Assembly (NCBI RefSeq): GCF_000202835.1
Contig: NC_015186.1
Coordinates: 434,001-498,000, forward strand
DNA from: Acidiphilium multivorum AIU301
GTDB taxonomy: Bacteria; Pseudomonadota; Alphaproteobacteria; Acetobacterales; Acetobacteraceae
Reading direction: 5' to 3'
DNA length: 64,000 nt
The notes below the pieces were generated by a model. That model saw only the letters and a list, made by a program, of their open reading frames with translations. It had not been told where the DNA came from and did no database searches. Below, one piece after another: positions 27,401 through 35,776 of the stretch. Position 1 is the stretch's first letter. Every line of letters begins with the position of its first letter. The translations under genes were made by a program, and so were the position numbers.

Positions 27401-28629
27401 CCATTGCCCGCCGGCTCGACAGCCTCGGGGCCATCACCCGCGGCCAGCGCCAGACCGGCGGCCAGGGCCTATTCCGGGCCGACGACAATCTGGAGAGCCA
27501 GTATGCCCGCGCGGCACTTCGGCAGTTCTACGGAATGATCTTCGCCGGCAAGGTGGCGTGCTGCTCGTTGCAGCCTTTCGAGGAGACGACCGGGCTTGAT
27601 CTCTCCGACCGCGACGGGTCGCTCCGCGAGGACCTGCCGCCGATCACGACCTTCCTGAACCGCCTGCTGGCGCTTCCGATCGCCCTGCAGAACGGCCTGT
27701 TCGCGGTCTTCGAGGAGCTGCTCGCCAGCCGCATCGAGAACGCGATCGCCGCCGGCAGCTACGATGTCGGCGTCGAGACGCTGACGGCGGACAGTCTGCG
27801 CGTCACCGAGCGGCGCACGATCCATATTCACGCGGCGAGCGGCGCCGAAACGCGGTTGTTCAAATTGCTGCGGCGGGACCGCAACCGGCCGCTTCCCGCC
27901 GGCGACGCGCTCACCCTGGCGCGGGACAAGCGCGCGCGGTTGCTGGTCAACGCCCAGTCCGGCCGTGCCGCGGTGCAGATGCCGGCACCGAGCCTGACGC
28001 TCGATGATGGCGAGGTGCAGCGCCGGATCCGTCTGGTCCGGCCGATGGTCAGGGAGACGATTGCCCTCGACGCGCTGGATCACACCCATTGGGAGGAGGC
28101 GGACGCCGAGCGGTTCGCTGCGACATGGAATGCCGAAGTGGCGCAGGTGCCGGAATTCACCGAGAGTGCGTTCCACATCGTCACCGGCCTGCTCCTGCCG
28201 ATCTGGAACCGGCTACCCGACGAATTGCTGCGCGTCTATCGCCTGCAGACCGACGACGGCGAGCGCGTGATCGGCCGCCTGATCTCGCCCGCCGCCATGG
28301 GCGAAGTTTGCCGGGCGCTCGGGTTGGACGACGCGCCGACGCTGGCGCCGAACGAGGCATGGTCCGCCGTGCTCACCGACGGCGTCGTGCTGCATCTCGC
28401 CGGCGGGCTGACTGTCCGGCGTGCGACCGTAATGGGTGCCGCCCGCGTCGAACTCGCCGGCTTCACAGACGGCGCGGTCGATCAGCTCAAGGCGATGGGG
28501 TTGACGAGCGAGATCATCGCCTGGCGGCTTCGGCTGTTCATCCCGGTCACCGAACGCGGACCCGCGATCCTGGCGGCGCTGTTTGAGCGATCGCAGCTCC
28601 TTCGAGTCGTCGATCGTGTCGCGGCCTGA
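24430..28629 (+). CDS. strawberry-notch-like methyltransferase/helicase fusion
   Basis: A 1399-residue protein. The N-terminal part is an N6-adenine-type methyltransferase fold with LEPSAGTGLLAVFAALAG and the catalytic NPPF near residue 218. After a Pro-rich linker comes a superfamily-2 helicase: GDGTGAGKGRQVAGVI (Walker A) near 450, VFDEAHAMANA (DEAH box) near 560, and the C-terminal Sbno domain with GLGRSNRTNQRQPPLF near 960. Such fusions are common in large conjugative elements, where they are thought to act in DNA metabolism or modification; the exact role is unknown. It is followed 15 bases later by the Toprim gene, so the two form an operon behind leader A4. Confidence 0.88.
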   Translation: MNLIVPALAEQSAMLASPSAPPAPDRASAILGAGRLLLPALERGQALDAAILRTAMEAAFGASDTGGIWVWKDAYEACEVAQVLFLRQHGPAMRARAGSPAAMLAMLAKLAALAPTHTRRSEESAALQQFSTPIALGFAASAAAAITPSDLVLEPSAGTGLLAVFAALAGGVLALNELAETRADLLGRLLPSAPVSRHDAAQIHDHLNPSIAPSVVLMNPPFSVAAHVEERMADAAFRHGTAVETRLTVIDRVPAEDPTAFPPCPGIAPDAATLLEWVTRLVPPRPAVSAPPVAPPAACPVPPRAIVPRPHPIPIRHPEPPIDPGIALAYEVRDERPPEHGRISDALYESYSVQTIVIPGAQPHPTKLVQSSAMASVTPPRPSYRPHLPPAVISAGLLSDAQIESVIYAGEAHAGHLAGAWLVDATYDQVSAAPDDAEGAVRFRRGWFLGDGTGAGKGRQVAGVILDNWLKGRRRALWVSKSDKLIEDAQRDWSALGQERLLITPLARFRQGTPIRLDQGILFTTYATLRSAEREGKVSRLDQIIDWLGRDFDGVLVFDEAHAMANAAGDTSERGERRPSQQGRAGLRLQHALPDARVLYVSATGATSVQNLAYAQRLGLWGGADFPFATRQEFVTAMEAGGIAAMEVLARDLKALGLYAARSLSYEGIEVEIVEHALSREQVRIYDAYAEAFQVIHANLAEALEAANVTGPSGTLNRQAKAAARSAFESNKQRFFNHLITAMKVPTLIGAIERDIAAGAACIVQLVSTGEALLDRRLADIPAGEWADVQVDITPREYVLDYLAHGFPTQLFEVFTDSDGNLLSRPVFRDGQPVQSREAVERRDRTIDHLAALPAVQGALDQIVQRFGTDQVAEVTGRSRRVVRKIAPDGNERLAVETRLGSANLAETQAFMDDEKRILVFSDAGGTERSYHADLAVRNQRRRVHYLLEPGWKADTAIQGLGRSNRTNQRQPPLFRPVATDVRGEKRFLSTIARRLDSLGAITRGQRQTGGQGLFRADDNLESQYARAALRQFYGMIFAGKVACCSLQPFEETTGLDLSDRDGSLREDLPPITTFLNRLLALPIALQNGLFAVFEELLASRIENAIAAGSYDVGVETLTADSLRVTERRTIHIHAASGAETRLFKLLRRDRNRPLPAGDALTLARDKRARLLVNAQSGRAAVQMPAPSLTLDDGEVQRRIRLVRPMVRETIALDALDHTHWEEADAERFAATWNAEVAQVPEFTESAFHIVTGLLLPIWNRLPDELLRVYRLQTDDGERVIGRLISPAAMGEVCRALGLDDAPTLAPNEAWSAVLTDGVVLHLAGGLTVRRATVMGAARVELAGFTDGAVDQLKAMGLTSEIIAWRLRLFIPVTERGPAILAALFERSQLLRVVDRVAA

Positions 28630-28644
28630 CGGTGGAGATGCTCC

Positions 28645-29694
28645 ATGTCCGGGTCCGCCGCCGAACTGGCGCACCGCCTCGCGCGCGAGGCCGAGGCAGT
28701 GTGCCGCCACTACCTCTCCAACGGCCGCCGCCAGGGCCGCTACTGGCTGGTCGGCGATGTCCAGAACACGCCGGGCCGCAGCTTGTTCGTGCGGCTGACG
28801 GGGCCGGACTCCGGCAGGGGTGCCGCCGGCAAATGGACCGACGCCGCGACTGGCCAGCATGGCGACCTGCTCGACCTGATCCGGCTCAACCGTGGTCTCG
28901 ATCGCCTGGGTGATACGCTGGGTGAGGCACGGGCCTTCCTCGGACTGCCGAAGCGGCAGCTGCTGCGCGCACCGGCACGACCGGGCTCGTCGGACGCCGC
29001 CCGGCGGTTGTTCGCTCTTTCGCGCCCGATCGTCGGAACCCTGGCCGAGACCTATCTCCGCAACCGTGGCATCACCGCGCGGCTGGAGGCCGCGCCGGCG
29101 CTCCGCTTTCACCCCGCCTGCTTCTACCGGGCGCATGACGCTGCCCCCCGCGAAGCCTGGCCGGCGCTGATCGCCGCGGTCACGGACGCCGACGGCACGA
29201 TCGCTGGCGTGCATCGCACCTGGCTTGATCGGGATGGCGCCGGCAAGGCGCCGATCGCCGCGCCACGGCGGGCGTTGGGCCATCTCCTCGGCAACGCCGT
29301 CCGCTTCGGCGTGGCGTCCGATGTCATGATCGCGGGTGAAGGCATCGAGACGATGCTGTCGCTGCGATGCGTCTTGCCCGACATGCCGATGGCGGCGGCG
29401 CTCTCGGCCAACCACCTCGCCGCCCTGATCATGCCGCCGGCGTTGCACCGCCTCTATATCGCGCGGGACAACGACGCGGCCGGGCGTCATGCGGCGATGT
29501 GCCTGCGCGACCGGGCCAGAGCAGCCGGGATCGAGCCGCGCATCCTCTGGCCGGTGACCAACGACTTCAACGCCGACCTGCGCCGCTTCGGCGCCGACGC
29601 TGACGCTCTGCTGACACGGCTGCGGGTACAGCTCGCCCCGGAGGATGCCGAGCGCTTTGCATTGGCCAACACCCGGCCTGTGGCGTCAGGCTGA
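28645..29694 (+). CDS. Toprim-domain protein (primase-like)
   Basis: The 349-residue protein has an N-terminal region resembling the DUF7146/zinc-finger-like part of plasmid primases (GRYWLVGDVQNTPGRSLFV, WTDAATGQHGDLLDLI) and a C-terminal Toprim domain with Glu in AGEGIETMLSL near residue 232 and the DxD-type pair in YIARDNDAAG near 275. Toprim proteins of this kind act in primer synthesis or DNA nicking. It is co-transcribed with the Sbno helicase upstream. No polymerase or helicase domain is attached, so it may be an accessory primase for the transferred strand. Confidence 0.83.
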   Translation: MSGSAAELAHRLAREAEAVCRHYLSNGRRQGRYWLVGDVQNTPGRSLFVRLTGPDSGRGAAGKWTDAATGQHGDLLDLIRLNRGLDRLGDTLGEARAFLGLPKRQLLRAPARPGSSDAARRLFALSRPIVGTLAETYLRNRGITARLEAAPALRFHPACFYRAHDAAPREAWPALIAAVTDADGTIAGVHRTWLDRDGAGKAPIAAPRRALGHLLGNAVRFGVASDVMIAGEGIETMLSLRCVLPDMPMAAALSANHLAALIMPPALHRLYIARDNDAAGRHAAMCLRDRARAAGIEPRILWPVTNDFNADLRRFGADADALLTRLRVQLAPEDAERFALANTRPVASG

Positions 29695-29820
29695 GAGGCC
29701 CGGTAACGCATCGCCCGGGAAAGCGCCACCAGTCGCCGGTGTGCCTCGTGTCCGGGAGCGGGCCGCGCCCACGGCCTTCTGAGAGCGGCGATCGGGCCAG
29801 AGCCGGGCCGGCGACGCAAC

Positions 29821-29960
29821 GGCGGGCGGCGACTATTTTCCGCCGTGCCCCGCACCCCATCGCGCGAGTGCGATGGGACCCCGGGTCAAAGGGGCGCTTT
29901 GCATCGCGAGGCAAAATAGCCGCCGCCCGCCGTCCTCCGCTGCGCTCCGGCCGCCCGCGC
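29821..29960 (+). promoter_or_regulatory. structured leader family B, copy 1 (upstream of DUF2493 gene)
   Basis: An outer 19-bp stem pairs 29821-29839 with 29913-29931 with one mismatch. Inside is a hairpin CCCATCGC/GCGATGGG (29856-29863 with 29870-29877), then ACCCCGG and the single-stranded box CGCGAGGCAA, and after the stem CGTCCTCCGCTGCGCT. The same order of parts is found at 34703-34840. Confidence 0.62.
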
Positions 29961-30052
29961 CGAGCTTGGCGGTGCAGCCCCGGCCCGGCCCCGGCCAAGG
30001 GATCGCCGTGAAGGCCGCGATGGGCGCGGCCAGCCGAACGAGGACACCGATC

Positions 30053-30997
30053 ATGGCGACCGACCGCCTCATCCACCACGACGCCGCCGAGCCACCCCAC
30101 GCCGCATCCCCCACCGCCCGCCTGCTCGACGAGTTGCAGCTCTACGGCCATCGCCCCTACCAGGACGATCCGGACCCGCGGCCACTGCCCGAGGCCGCAC
30201 GGCTCGAAGGCGCGCTAGCCGACATCTTCGACGCCCTGGTCTCCACCCTTTCCGAGACGCGGCTGGAACCCGACCTCGCCGATCTGCTCTGGTCGCAGGT
30301 CAATCTCTTCCACCGCACGGTGGACCGCGTGCAGCGCGAGCTCGACGCCAATGAGGACCGGCAGCGGCGCAGCCAGCAGGAACAGGACGGCTCGGAAATC
30401 CGCTCGGTCGAGCTGGAACGCCTGATCGCCGAGGGGCTGACCTTGATCGAGCGGCGCAACGCCTTCGAGCTTCTTCGCGAGCAGGCCGCAGAGCTGTTCG
30501 AACACCACACCGGCTCGGCTTGGCGCCCGCGCGCGGGATCGATGGTGAATCACCGCGCCCTGACCGCGGCGATGATCGACAGCCGCGACTTCATCGCCGC
30601 CAAGCGCCGTGCCGAGACCGAGGTGTTGTTGCCCGCCGGACCGCGGATCGCCTTCGCCGGCGGGGTTGACTTCAACGACCACGGGCGCATCTGGGCGGTG
30701 CTCGACCGGGTGCATCGCAAGCACGCCGACATGGTGCTGCTGCACGGCGGTAGCCCGCGCGGGGCCGAACGCATCGCCGCCTGCTGGGCTGATACACGGA
30801 AGGTCACGCAGATCGCCTTCATGCCCGAATGGGCACGGCACAACAAGGCCGCACCGTTCAAGCGCAATGACCGGATGCTCGAGGTGATGCCGATCGGGGT
30901 CATCGTCTTCCCCGGATCCGGCATCTGCGAGAATCTCGCGGACAAGGCGCGCGTCCTCGGCATCCCCGTCTGGCGCTTCGGAGAGAGCGGCGCGTGA
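30053..30997 (+). CDS. DUF2493 (SLOG/YspA-type) domain protein
   Basis: The 314-residue protein has an alpha-helical N-terminal region (residues 1-190) and a C-terminal Rossmann-like SLOG domain: RIAFAGGVDFNDHGRIWAVL near 200, LLHGGSPRGAERIAACWA near 230 and VIVFPGSGICENLADKA near 285. SLOG domains bind nucleotide-derived ligands, and the stand-alone DUF2493 proteins of plasmids have no proven function. The start ATG at 30053 follows gaggac and the family-B leader. Longer upstream frames run through the leader and are not real. Confidence 0.82.
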   Translation: MATDRLIHHDAAEPPHAASPTARLLDELQLYGHRPYQDDPDPRPLPEAARLEGALADIFDALVSTLSETRLEPDLADLLWSQVNLFHRTVDRVQRELDANEDRQRRSQQEQDGSEIRSVELERLIAEGLTLIERRNAFELLREQAAELFEHHTGSAWRPRAGSMVNHRALTAAMIDSRDFIAAKRRAETEVLLPAGPRIAFAGGVDFNDHGRIWAVLDRVHRKHADMVLLHGGSPRGAERIAACWADTRKVTQIAFMPEWARHNKAAPFKRNDRMLEVMPIGVIVFPGSGICENLADKARVLGIPVWRFGESGA

Positions 30998-31034
30998 GCG
31001 CCGCTGTCTCCAGCACTAAACATAACGATGACGT

Positions 31035-31244
31035 TCATTGACCCGTCTCACGCATCGCGCGGCGGACATCCGCGTGGAAATTCTGCAGACACCGCCGATC
31101 ACTCGGGGTTCCTGGGACGATGACGGGGCGGGATGCGCCGGGGGCCCATAGCTGCCCGTGCTTCGATCCCCTTCGATATCGCCAACCGACGCGCACCATC
31201 CGCCTGACCAACTCGTCGATGTCCTTGTCGGCGCAATATGTCAT
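31035..31244 (-). CDS. small HicA-like protein coupled to viperin
   Basis: The 69-residue product reads DIDELVRRMVRVGWRYRRGSKHGQLW, with a basic patch followed by a Lys-His pair, then VIVPGTPSDRRCLQNFHADVRRAM. This order (helix, Gly-Trp, basic turn with His, VPG, final helix) resembles the double-stranded-RNA-binding fold of HicA mRNA interferases. There is no HicB partner next to it. Its ATG overlaps the stop of the viperin-like gene as ATGA, so the two are translated together. It could be an RNA-binding or nuclease accessory of that system; function is inference. Confidence 0.6.
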   Translation of the reverse strand: MTYCADKDIDELVRRMVRVGWRYRRGSKHGQLWAPGASRPVIVPGTPSDRRCLQNFHADVRRAMRETGQ

Positions 31245-32176
31245 GCGACCTCGGGGAGTTCGACGCTCGGATAGCGGGAGACAAACCCGCTCGGCGAAAA
31301 GATGATCTGCTTGAACGCCTCTGCAGCGCCCACTTCGAGGATTGGGGCGCTGTAATCATAACCGGGCCGGCCCACTCGGTTCTGAAAGAAGCGTCCATGC
31401 GGGTCGATCATGAGATAGGATTGCGTCATGTCTGCGTTATCCTCGACGGACATGATGTTACGGAAGGCACGATGCCTTGCCACGAACGCGTCGAACTCGG
31501 CCTGCGTGATCACGAGCGCGTCGGTCCGCGCTGGCAGCACTCGCAGGACTTTCCAGCGATCCGGACAAAGCTGGCCAATCGCGTCGGAAAAGTCCTCCTG
31601 CCAATTGTGGGCATTCACGACCGTGTTGATCTTCAGATTGATCTTCGGATTGATTGATCGTGCCGCCGCAATCCTCTCCCGGAGATCGCCGAGGCTAAGC
31701 GCAACTCCCTTCCCGTCCTTCCGACCAATAGCCCCATTGGTGTGATCGTTTCCCGAATCGACGCTGATCCCAAGGATTGATAGGTTTGGCGCTAATTCTC
31801 GCATCTCGGCGATCCCGAGCCTGCTCGCATTAGTAATGACCGAAATCTCGAACCCAATTCCGCGTGCCACATTGATGAGATCGAGACAGAGACGACGATA
31901 CAAAAACGGTTCGCCGCCAGCGAGGGTCAGCCGTACCCCGCGGTAAGCCATGCGACCAGAGAGCGGATTGTCTGGCGCTTGCGGACCGAACAGTGCATAG
32001 AGCGCTTCCAGGAGTTGGCGCGATCTGGCAGGATTGTGGATTAACTCCCTTGTTTCGCGCTCGGCTTGCCACTTTGCGTAGCAGAATTTGCAAGAGTAGT
32101 TGCACGCCTCGGTGATATGCCAGTTGATGACGAGCGGGGGCAGAACGTGGATTCCGCCGATCTGGTCGTTGACCAT
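31241..32176 (-). CDS. viperin-like radical SAM enzyme (pVip), antiviral
   Basis: A 311-residue radical SAM protein. CxxxCxxC near residue 23 (ACNYSCKFCYAKW) binds the 4Fe-4S cluster, and TLAGGEPFLYRR is the SAM-binding glycine motif. Viperin-specific blocks follow in order: ISVDSGNDHTNGAIGR, LKINTVVNAHNWQEDF, CPDRWKVLRVLP, and SYLMIDPHGRFFQN. Viperins convert CTP, GTP or UTP to 3'-deoxy-3',4'-didehydro nucleotides that stop viral RNA synthesis; prokaryotic viperins are known anti-phage proteins. I chose the start MVNDQIGG; the upstream 28 codons have no family match. It lies between the FGE-like gene and the HicA-like gene. Its product nucleotide cannot be read from the sequence. Confidence 0.86.
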   Translation of the reverse strand: MVNDQIGGIHVLPPLVINWHITEACNYSCKFCYAKWQAERETRELIHNPARSRQLLEALYALFGPQAPDNPLSGRMAYRGVRLTLAGGEPFLYRRLCLDLINVARGIGFEISVITNASRLGIAEMRELAPNLSILGISVDSGNDHTNGAIGRKDGKGVALSLGDLRERIAAARSINPKINLKINTVVNAHNWQEDFSDAIGQLCPDRWKVLRVLPARTDALVITQAEFDAFVARHRAFRNIMSVEDNADMTQSYLMIDPHGRFFQNRVGRPGYDYSAPILEVGAAEAFKQIIFSPSGFVSRYPSVELPEVA

Positions 32177-32344
32177 AGTGGGCTTGTTCCTTGCGATAAC
32201 TAATCGGACCACAGCTTTGGGAGACGGCGCGCCTGCAGCGGCGTGAAGCCAGGAACCCAAGCTTTCGGATCGAGATATCCGTGGCGATTCGATCGGTGTT
32301 GGATGTGCGGGACGAAGACCGAAAGCGCGGCGGCGGGACCGCCT

Positions 32345-34093
32345 CTAATCGAGAAGTGCCAGACGGAAGCCGATCTTCATCGATTTGTATTTCCCCGTAC
32401 TGCCCGGCGCGAAACGCGCCGCCAGAGGTGAGACGACGGTCTCATGGGCCGTGCCGGTCATCCCTTGCGCGCAGAAGAACAGTCCGTTGATGGCAGCGCC
32501 CTCGGCTTCCAGCCACTCGCCGAAATACGGCGACTGCATGAGGTTGGTACCGTCTGGGCCGTCCCTCAAAGGCAGTGGCAGACGGTACCGGATCCGCAGT
32601 TCAGCAAACCGCTCGTTCGGCATGTAGGGCGGATGGTCGTCATAAACTTTCCCGTCCGGCCCAATGAAATCGCAGAGCCTCCGCGCATGCGCGACTGCAA
32701 CATCCTCCACGCTGATATGAGAAGGAATGTAGTCACTGAAGAACTCACGATATTCACTCTCTGTCGGCAGACGCACTTCGCGATGCGGATCCTGATTGAC
32801 CCACTCGGCATATGCCTTGGCGTCATACCAAGTGACAGAAGCAGGCAATTTATCGTCACTATCCGTGTTCGCTTCGTACCAGGGGTCGCCATCTGCTGGG
32901 TTGCGGCGATGCGCTCGGTAATCCGGGTTTGCGTTCAGAAAGTGCCGGAATTCCTTGATGGTGATCAATGGCGTCAGCCTCCGGGTTCCTTTGCCGGCCC
33001 GGGAACCGCAGAATTCGCAGGGAGAAGCTGCACTAGCCCCGCGTCCCTGGCGATTCAGGTACTCACGAAGGATCGCGGAGGAGCCAGGATAGGTCGCCAA
33101 AGTCCCACCGGCCTCATAGAATGCCAGCTCAGCGTCATCCTGATCTCGCTCCTTCCATCCCGTGTAGTGGAAGTAGAGCCAAGTTTCGAATCGCTCGTCT
33201 ACGGAAGGAGCAATGGTCCTACTATCGGGCAGGCTCTTGCCGACGGACGCCGGATCATGGGGCATGTCCCGCAGATTGCGAAAGACGAAATCATATCCGC
33301 CCTGGCTATCGCTGAGAAAAACGAGGTTCTGGCTGAACGGAACGACCGTCATCCAACCCGAGTCCAACCCGGCGATGAGGTCGCGGAAAATCCGTAGTCC
33401 CGCCCTGATCTGAGCGGCCGAGCTGGTGTTGAGTTGATAGAGCGTGGCGACGAGCCGGGAATCGGTGGGATCAGTGCCGTAGTCGCAAAGTTGGTCACCG
33501 ATCAGGTTACAAAACTGGATTGTGCTAAGAAGTTCGAGGACGCCGTTCTTGGCGCGCACGAAATACCGAAATGGCGGGATTGTGGGATTGATTTCCGTTG
33601 TACGAGCCTGGTCATATGGCGTTGTGGTTTTCTCATCGCCCAACGCGCAGACTTTCATATCTGCACAACCGGCAGCGGCCTTCAAGAGGGTCCAATAGTC
33701 GACGCCGGTACCGGTGAAAATCCGCTTCGGCTGCGGTAAGCTGGATGCGAACATCCTGTCTGCAATCTGGCGGTAGGATAACCGGACCAATCTATCGGCC
33801 TGGGTGGCAAGAAGACTTTTTTGCTCTTCCAGGCGGTAGCTCTGCATGAACGGCAACAACTTCGCCGAATACGTCGATTCATATTCGGCAAATCCCGGCG
33901 CAACTCCGAGGCCTTTCACGATGTGGTTAAGCGTCGTCGTATGCTTAAGTCGATTCCTCGTCGATTCCGGCAGAGCTTCCCGCGCCTCCCGCGCTGCGTC
34001 CTTAATGGCGCACGGCAAAAGAGCGCTGACGCGGACGGCCGCGTGTAGCTCGCCAATGGACATAAATTTCGGGTCTGGAGAGTCTCGGTCCAT
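32345..34093 (-). CDS. unknown N-terminal region fused to formylglycine-generating-enzyme-like domain
   Basis: The 582-residue protein has an unrecognised N-terminal part of about 370 residues and a C-terminal domain of the FGE/SUMF1/EgtB fold: LITIKEFRHFLNAN, then ASVTWYDAKAYAEWVN, REVRLPTESEYREFF, and the terminal hallmark KIGFRLALLD. The two cysteines used by true FGE near the C-terminus are not present, so it may bind a ligand or act as a C-type-lectin-like recognition domain. A CEFC pair precedes the domain. It is the first gene of a minus-strand set with the viperin-like enzyme (168-base gap). Start ATG at 34093 follows gaggag. Composition is AT-richer than the ICE backbone. Confidence 0.62.
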   Translation of the reverse strand: MDRDSPDPKFMSIGELHAAVRVSALLPCAIKDAAREAREALPESTRNRLKHTTTLNHIVKGLGVAPGFAEYESTYSAKLLPFMQSYRLEEQKSLLATQADRLVRLSYRQIADRMFASSLPQPKRIFTGTGVDYWTLLKAAAGCADMKVCALGDEKTTTPYDQARTTEINPTIPPFRYFVRAKNGVLELLSTIQFCNLIGDQLCDYGTDPTDSRLVATLYQLNTSSAAQIRAGLRIFRDLIAGLDSGWMTVVPFSQNLVFLSDSQGGYDFVFRNLRDMPHDPASVGKSLPDSRTIAPSVDERFETWLYFHYTGWKERDQDDAELAFYEAGGTLATYPGSSAILREYLNRQGRGASAASPCEFCGSRAGKGTRRLTPLITIKEFRHFLNANPDYRAHRRNPADGDPWYEANTDSDDKLPASVTWYDAKAYAEWVNQDPHREVRLPTESEYREFFSDYIPSHISVEDVAVAHARRLCDFIGPDGKVYDDHPPYMPNERFAELRIRYRLPLPLRDGPDGTNLMQSPYFGEWLEAEGAAINGLFFCAQGMTGTAHETVVSPLAARFAPGSTGKYKSMKIGFRLALLD

Positions 34094-34702
34094 GACTTAG
34101 GCTCCTCTCTGCGCCGCCCGAAGCGCACAACGTCGGTAAGGGAGAAGAACCCGGAAGTCTGTCGGTAGCCGGAAGATAGCCATACGATTTGTCCGTCGGG
34201 CGACAGCGCTGGCTCGTTCAGCCAAGCGAAGAGAAGCACATGATTGGTTGGCGCGCAAGGAGGCTGGCTGGCGACGGGCGGTTTCGGTTGTGAGTGGGCA
34301 GCGGTTGGCGGACAGGCACACGGGGGGCCTGATCCAGGACCAGCCGCGGGTCGCAAGCCCGTCTCGCGCTGGCTGAGGGCCATTGCCCCGTCGGCTGGGC
34401 GCAGCTGAAAACGCCGTTCGCGGGCGAGCGCCGCGATCCGTCTGAACCTTACCGATCCGACGCCACCGGGACGGTGGACGCTGCTGACCTCGATCCGACC
34501 CTGCCTGTCCGCCCCGGTCCGGGCCAGATGCGCTCCGCGCCGTCACGAGGCATCCCGCCACGGTGCCAGCGTGACACCTTGATCACCCCCGCCGAGGCTC
34601 GCCACCGTCTCCTCCTTACTGGGGGTCGGTGCCGCCCGTCCGGCCTCTCGATGGGCGGATTTGGCCAGGGGGTGCGGGCTGCGCCCCGATCGCCTGCCCG
34701 CA
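34094..34702. other. gene-free spacer, right boundary of the viperin cargo
   Basis: About 600 bases without a supportable gene. The AT-richer part up to about 34250 belongs to the cargo and should hold its promoter. From about 34400 the composition returns to that of the ICE. Overlapping open frames on the minus strand show no family character. Confidence 0.4.
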
Positions 34703-34840
34703 ACGGCGTCGCCGCGACTTTCTTCCCCTGCCGCCGCCACCCCACGCAGCAGGCTGCGTGGGGACCCCGGCTGGAGCGCGGCATTCCTCGCGAGACAAGA
34801 AAGTCTCGCCGCGCCGTCCTCCGCTGCGCTGCGGCCGCAA
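34703..34840 (+). promoter_or_regulatory. structured leader family B, copy 2 (upstream of DUF736 gene)
   Basis: An outer stem pairs GACTTTCTT (34716-34724) with AAGAAAGTC (34797-34805), extended by ACGGCG/CGCCGT. The inner hairpin CCCCACGCAG-CAGG-CTGCGTGGGG (34740-34763) is perfect over ten pairs. ACCCCGG, the CGCGAGACAA box and CGTCCTCCGCTGCGCT follow as in copy 1. The paired bases differ almost completely from copy 1, the unpaired boxes do not. Confidence 0.62.
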
Positions 34841-34928
34841 GCGGTGCGGGTCGATCGCCTCCCGGCCCCAGGACCGCCATCGAGGCCGCACGGGGCGGCC
34901 CCGAGAACCCAAGCGAAGGAGACTTCCC

Positions 34929-35231
34929 ATGGCGATCATCGGCAGCTTCACCAAGGACACGAACGGCTACACCGGGACATTCCGCACGCTCAGCATCAAC
35001 GCCAAGGCGCGGCTGGTCCCGGCCGAGGGCGGCACCGACAAGGCGCCCGACTTCCGGGTCTTCGCCGCCGGCAACGTCGAACTCGGCGCCGCCTGGACCC
35101 GCAAGGCGAAGGAGACGGGGCGCGAATACCTCTCGATCAAGCTCGACGACCCGAGCTTCCCGCAGCCGATCTACGCGAGCCTGGTCGAGGCCGAGGTGGA
35201 GGACAGCTACAGCCTGATCTGGTCCCGTTGA
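34929..35231 (+). CDS. DUF736 protein
   Basis: The 100-residue product begins [21 protein letters not shown] and ends with a short beta-rich region ([19 protein letters not shown]), the DUF736 pattern. It is a small soluble protein found almost only on conjugative elements and plasmids of alphaproteobacteria, function unknown. It is preceded by gaaggag and the family-B leader, and followed by a strong hairpin, so it is a one-gene transcript. Confidence 0.87.
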   Translation: MAIIGSFTKDTNGYTGTFRTLSINAKARLVPAEGGTDKAPDFRVFAAGNVELGAAWTRKAKETGREYLSIKLDDPSFPQPIYASLVEAEVEDSYSLIWSR

Positions 35232-35239
35232 CCCAACCG

Positions 35240-35269
35240 AGGCGCCCCGCCCCACCGGGCGGGGCGCCT
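35240..35269 (+). terminator. strong hairpin after DUF736
   Basis: AGGCGCCCCGCCC (35240-35252), loop of four bases, GGGCGGGGCGCCT (35257-35269): a perfect 13-bp stem eight bases after the stop. No T-run follows, so termination may be rho-assisted or bidirectional. Confidence 0.65.
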
Positions 35270-35605
35270 CGCGTGTACGCACGCGCCCGCCGGCGAACGG
35301 CGCCGTCAGCTCCCACGCGCCCGAAGGGAGAAGAAAGCGCCTCCGCGGGCTTTCCATTGTCACGCCGGCCGGAGGTCGGGCCGGTTCAACCCCGCCTGCG
35401 GCGCCGCGCCCAGGGGAAGAGCCCTGCGCGCGGCTTCGGCACGCAACCTACAGCAGAGCCCGGCCGCGCCGGTCGCAGACCGCAAGAGGTCCGCGTCCGT
35501 CGCAGCCCGGCCCCGCCCGGTTGCGCACCTCAGGTGCTGAGCCACCCCGAAGGCCGGCGTCCGCCGCTCCCGTCAGCGATCGGCTGACCAGCAAGGGAGC
35601 AGACC
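35270..35605. other. gene-free spacer between DUF736 and the 56-residue gene
   Basis: About 335 very GC-rich bases with no supportable gene. The open frames here overlap on both strands and carry no family signature. The end of the spacer holds the aagggag ribosome site of the following small gene. Confidence 0.4.
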
Positions 35606-35776
35606 ATGACCATCATCCGCCGCAGCGACTGCCCGGCCCTCAACGCCGCCATGACCGAGGCGGGCTACGAGATCATCGCAATCGAGACCTACCATTGGCC
35701 CGACGGCGGGACCGAGACCGAGATCCTCTGGGGTCGGGAGGCGCCGCCGATCACCGGGGCGGAGCTGCCGTTCTGA
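35606..35776 (+). CDS. unknown 56-residue protein
   Basis: ATG at 35606 with aagggag nine bases upstream; the translation starts MTIIRRSDCPALNAAMTEAG, continues YEIIAIETYHWPDGGTETEIL and ends in AELPF. The clean reading frame, good ribosome site and balanced composition suggest a real small gene. No family recognised. It lies between DUF736 and an XRE regulator gene pointing the other way. Confidence 0.55.
   Translation: MTIIRRSDCPALNAAMTEAGYEIIAIETYHWPDGGTETEILWGREAPPITGAELPF

Noticed and set aside
31241-34093. FGE-like gene considered as the variable protein of a diversity-generating retroelement
   Set aside because: The FGE/C-type-lectin fold is used by such proteins, but no reverse transcriptase or template repeat is present nearby.
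34097-34561. Minus-strand frames upstream of the FGE-like gene
   Set aside because: Two different overlapping frames without domain or ribosome site; more likely promoter and junction DNA.
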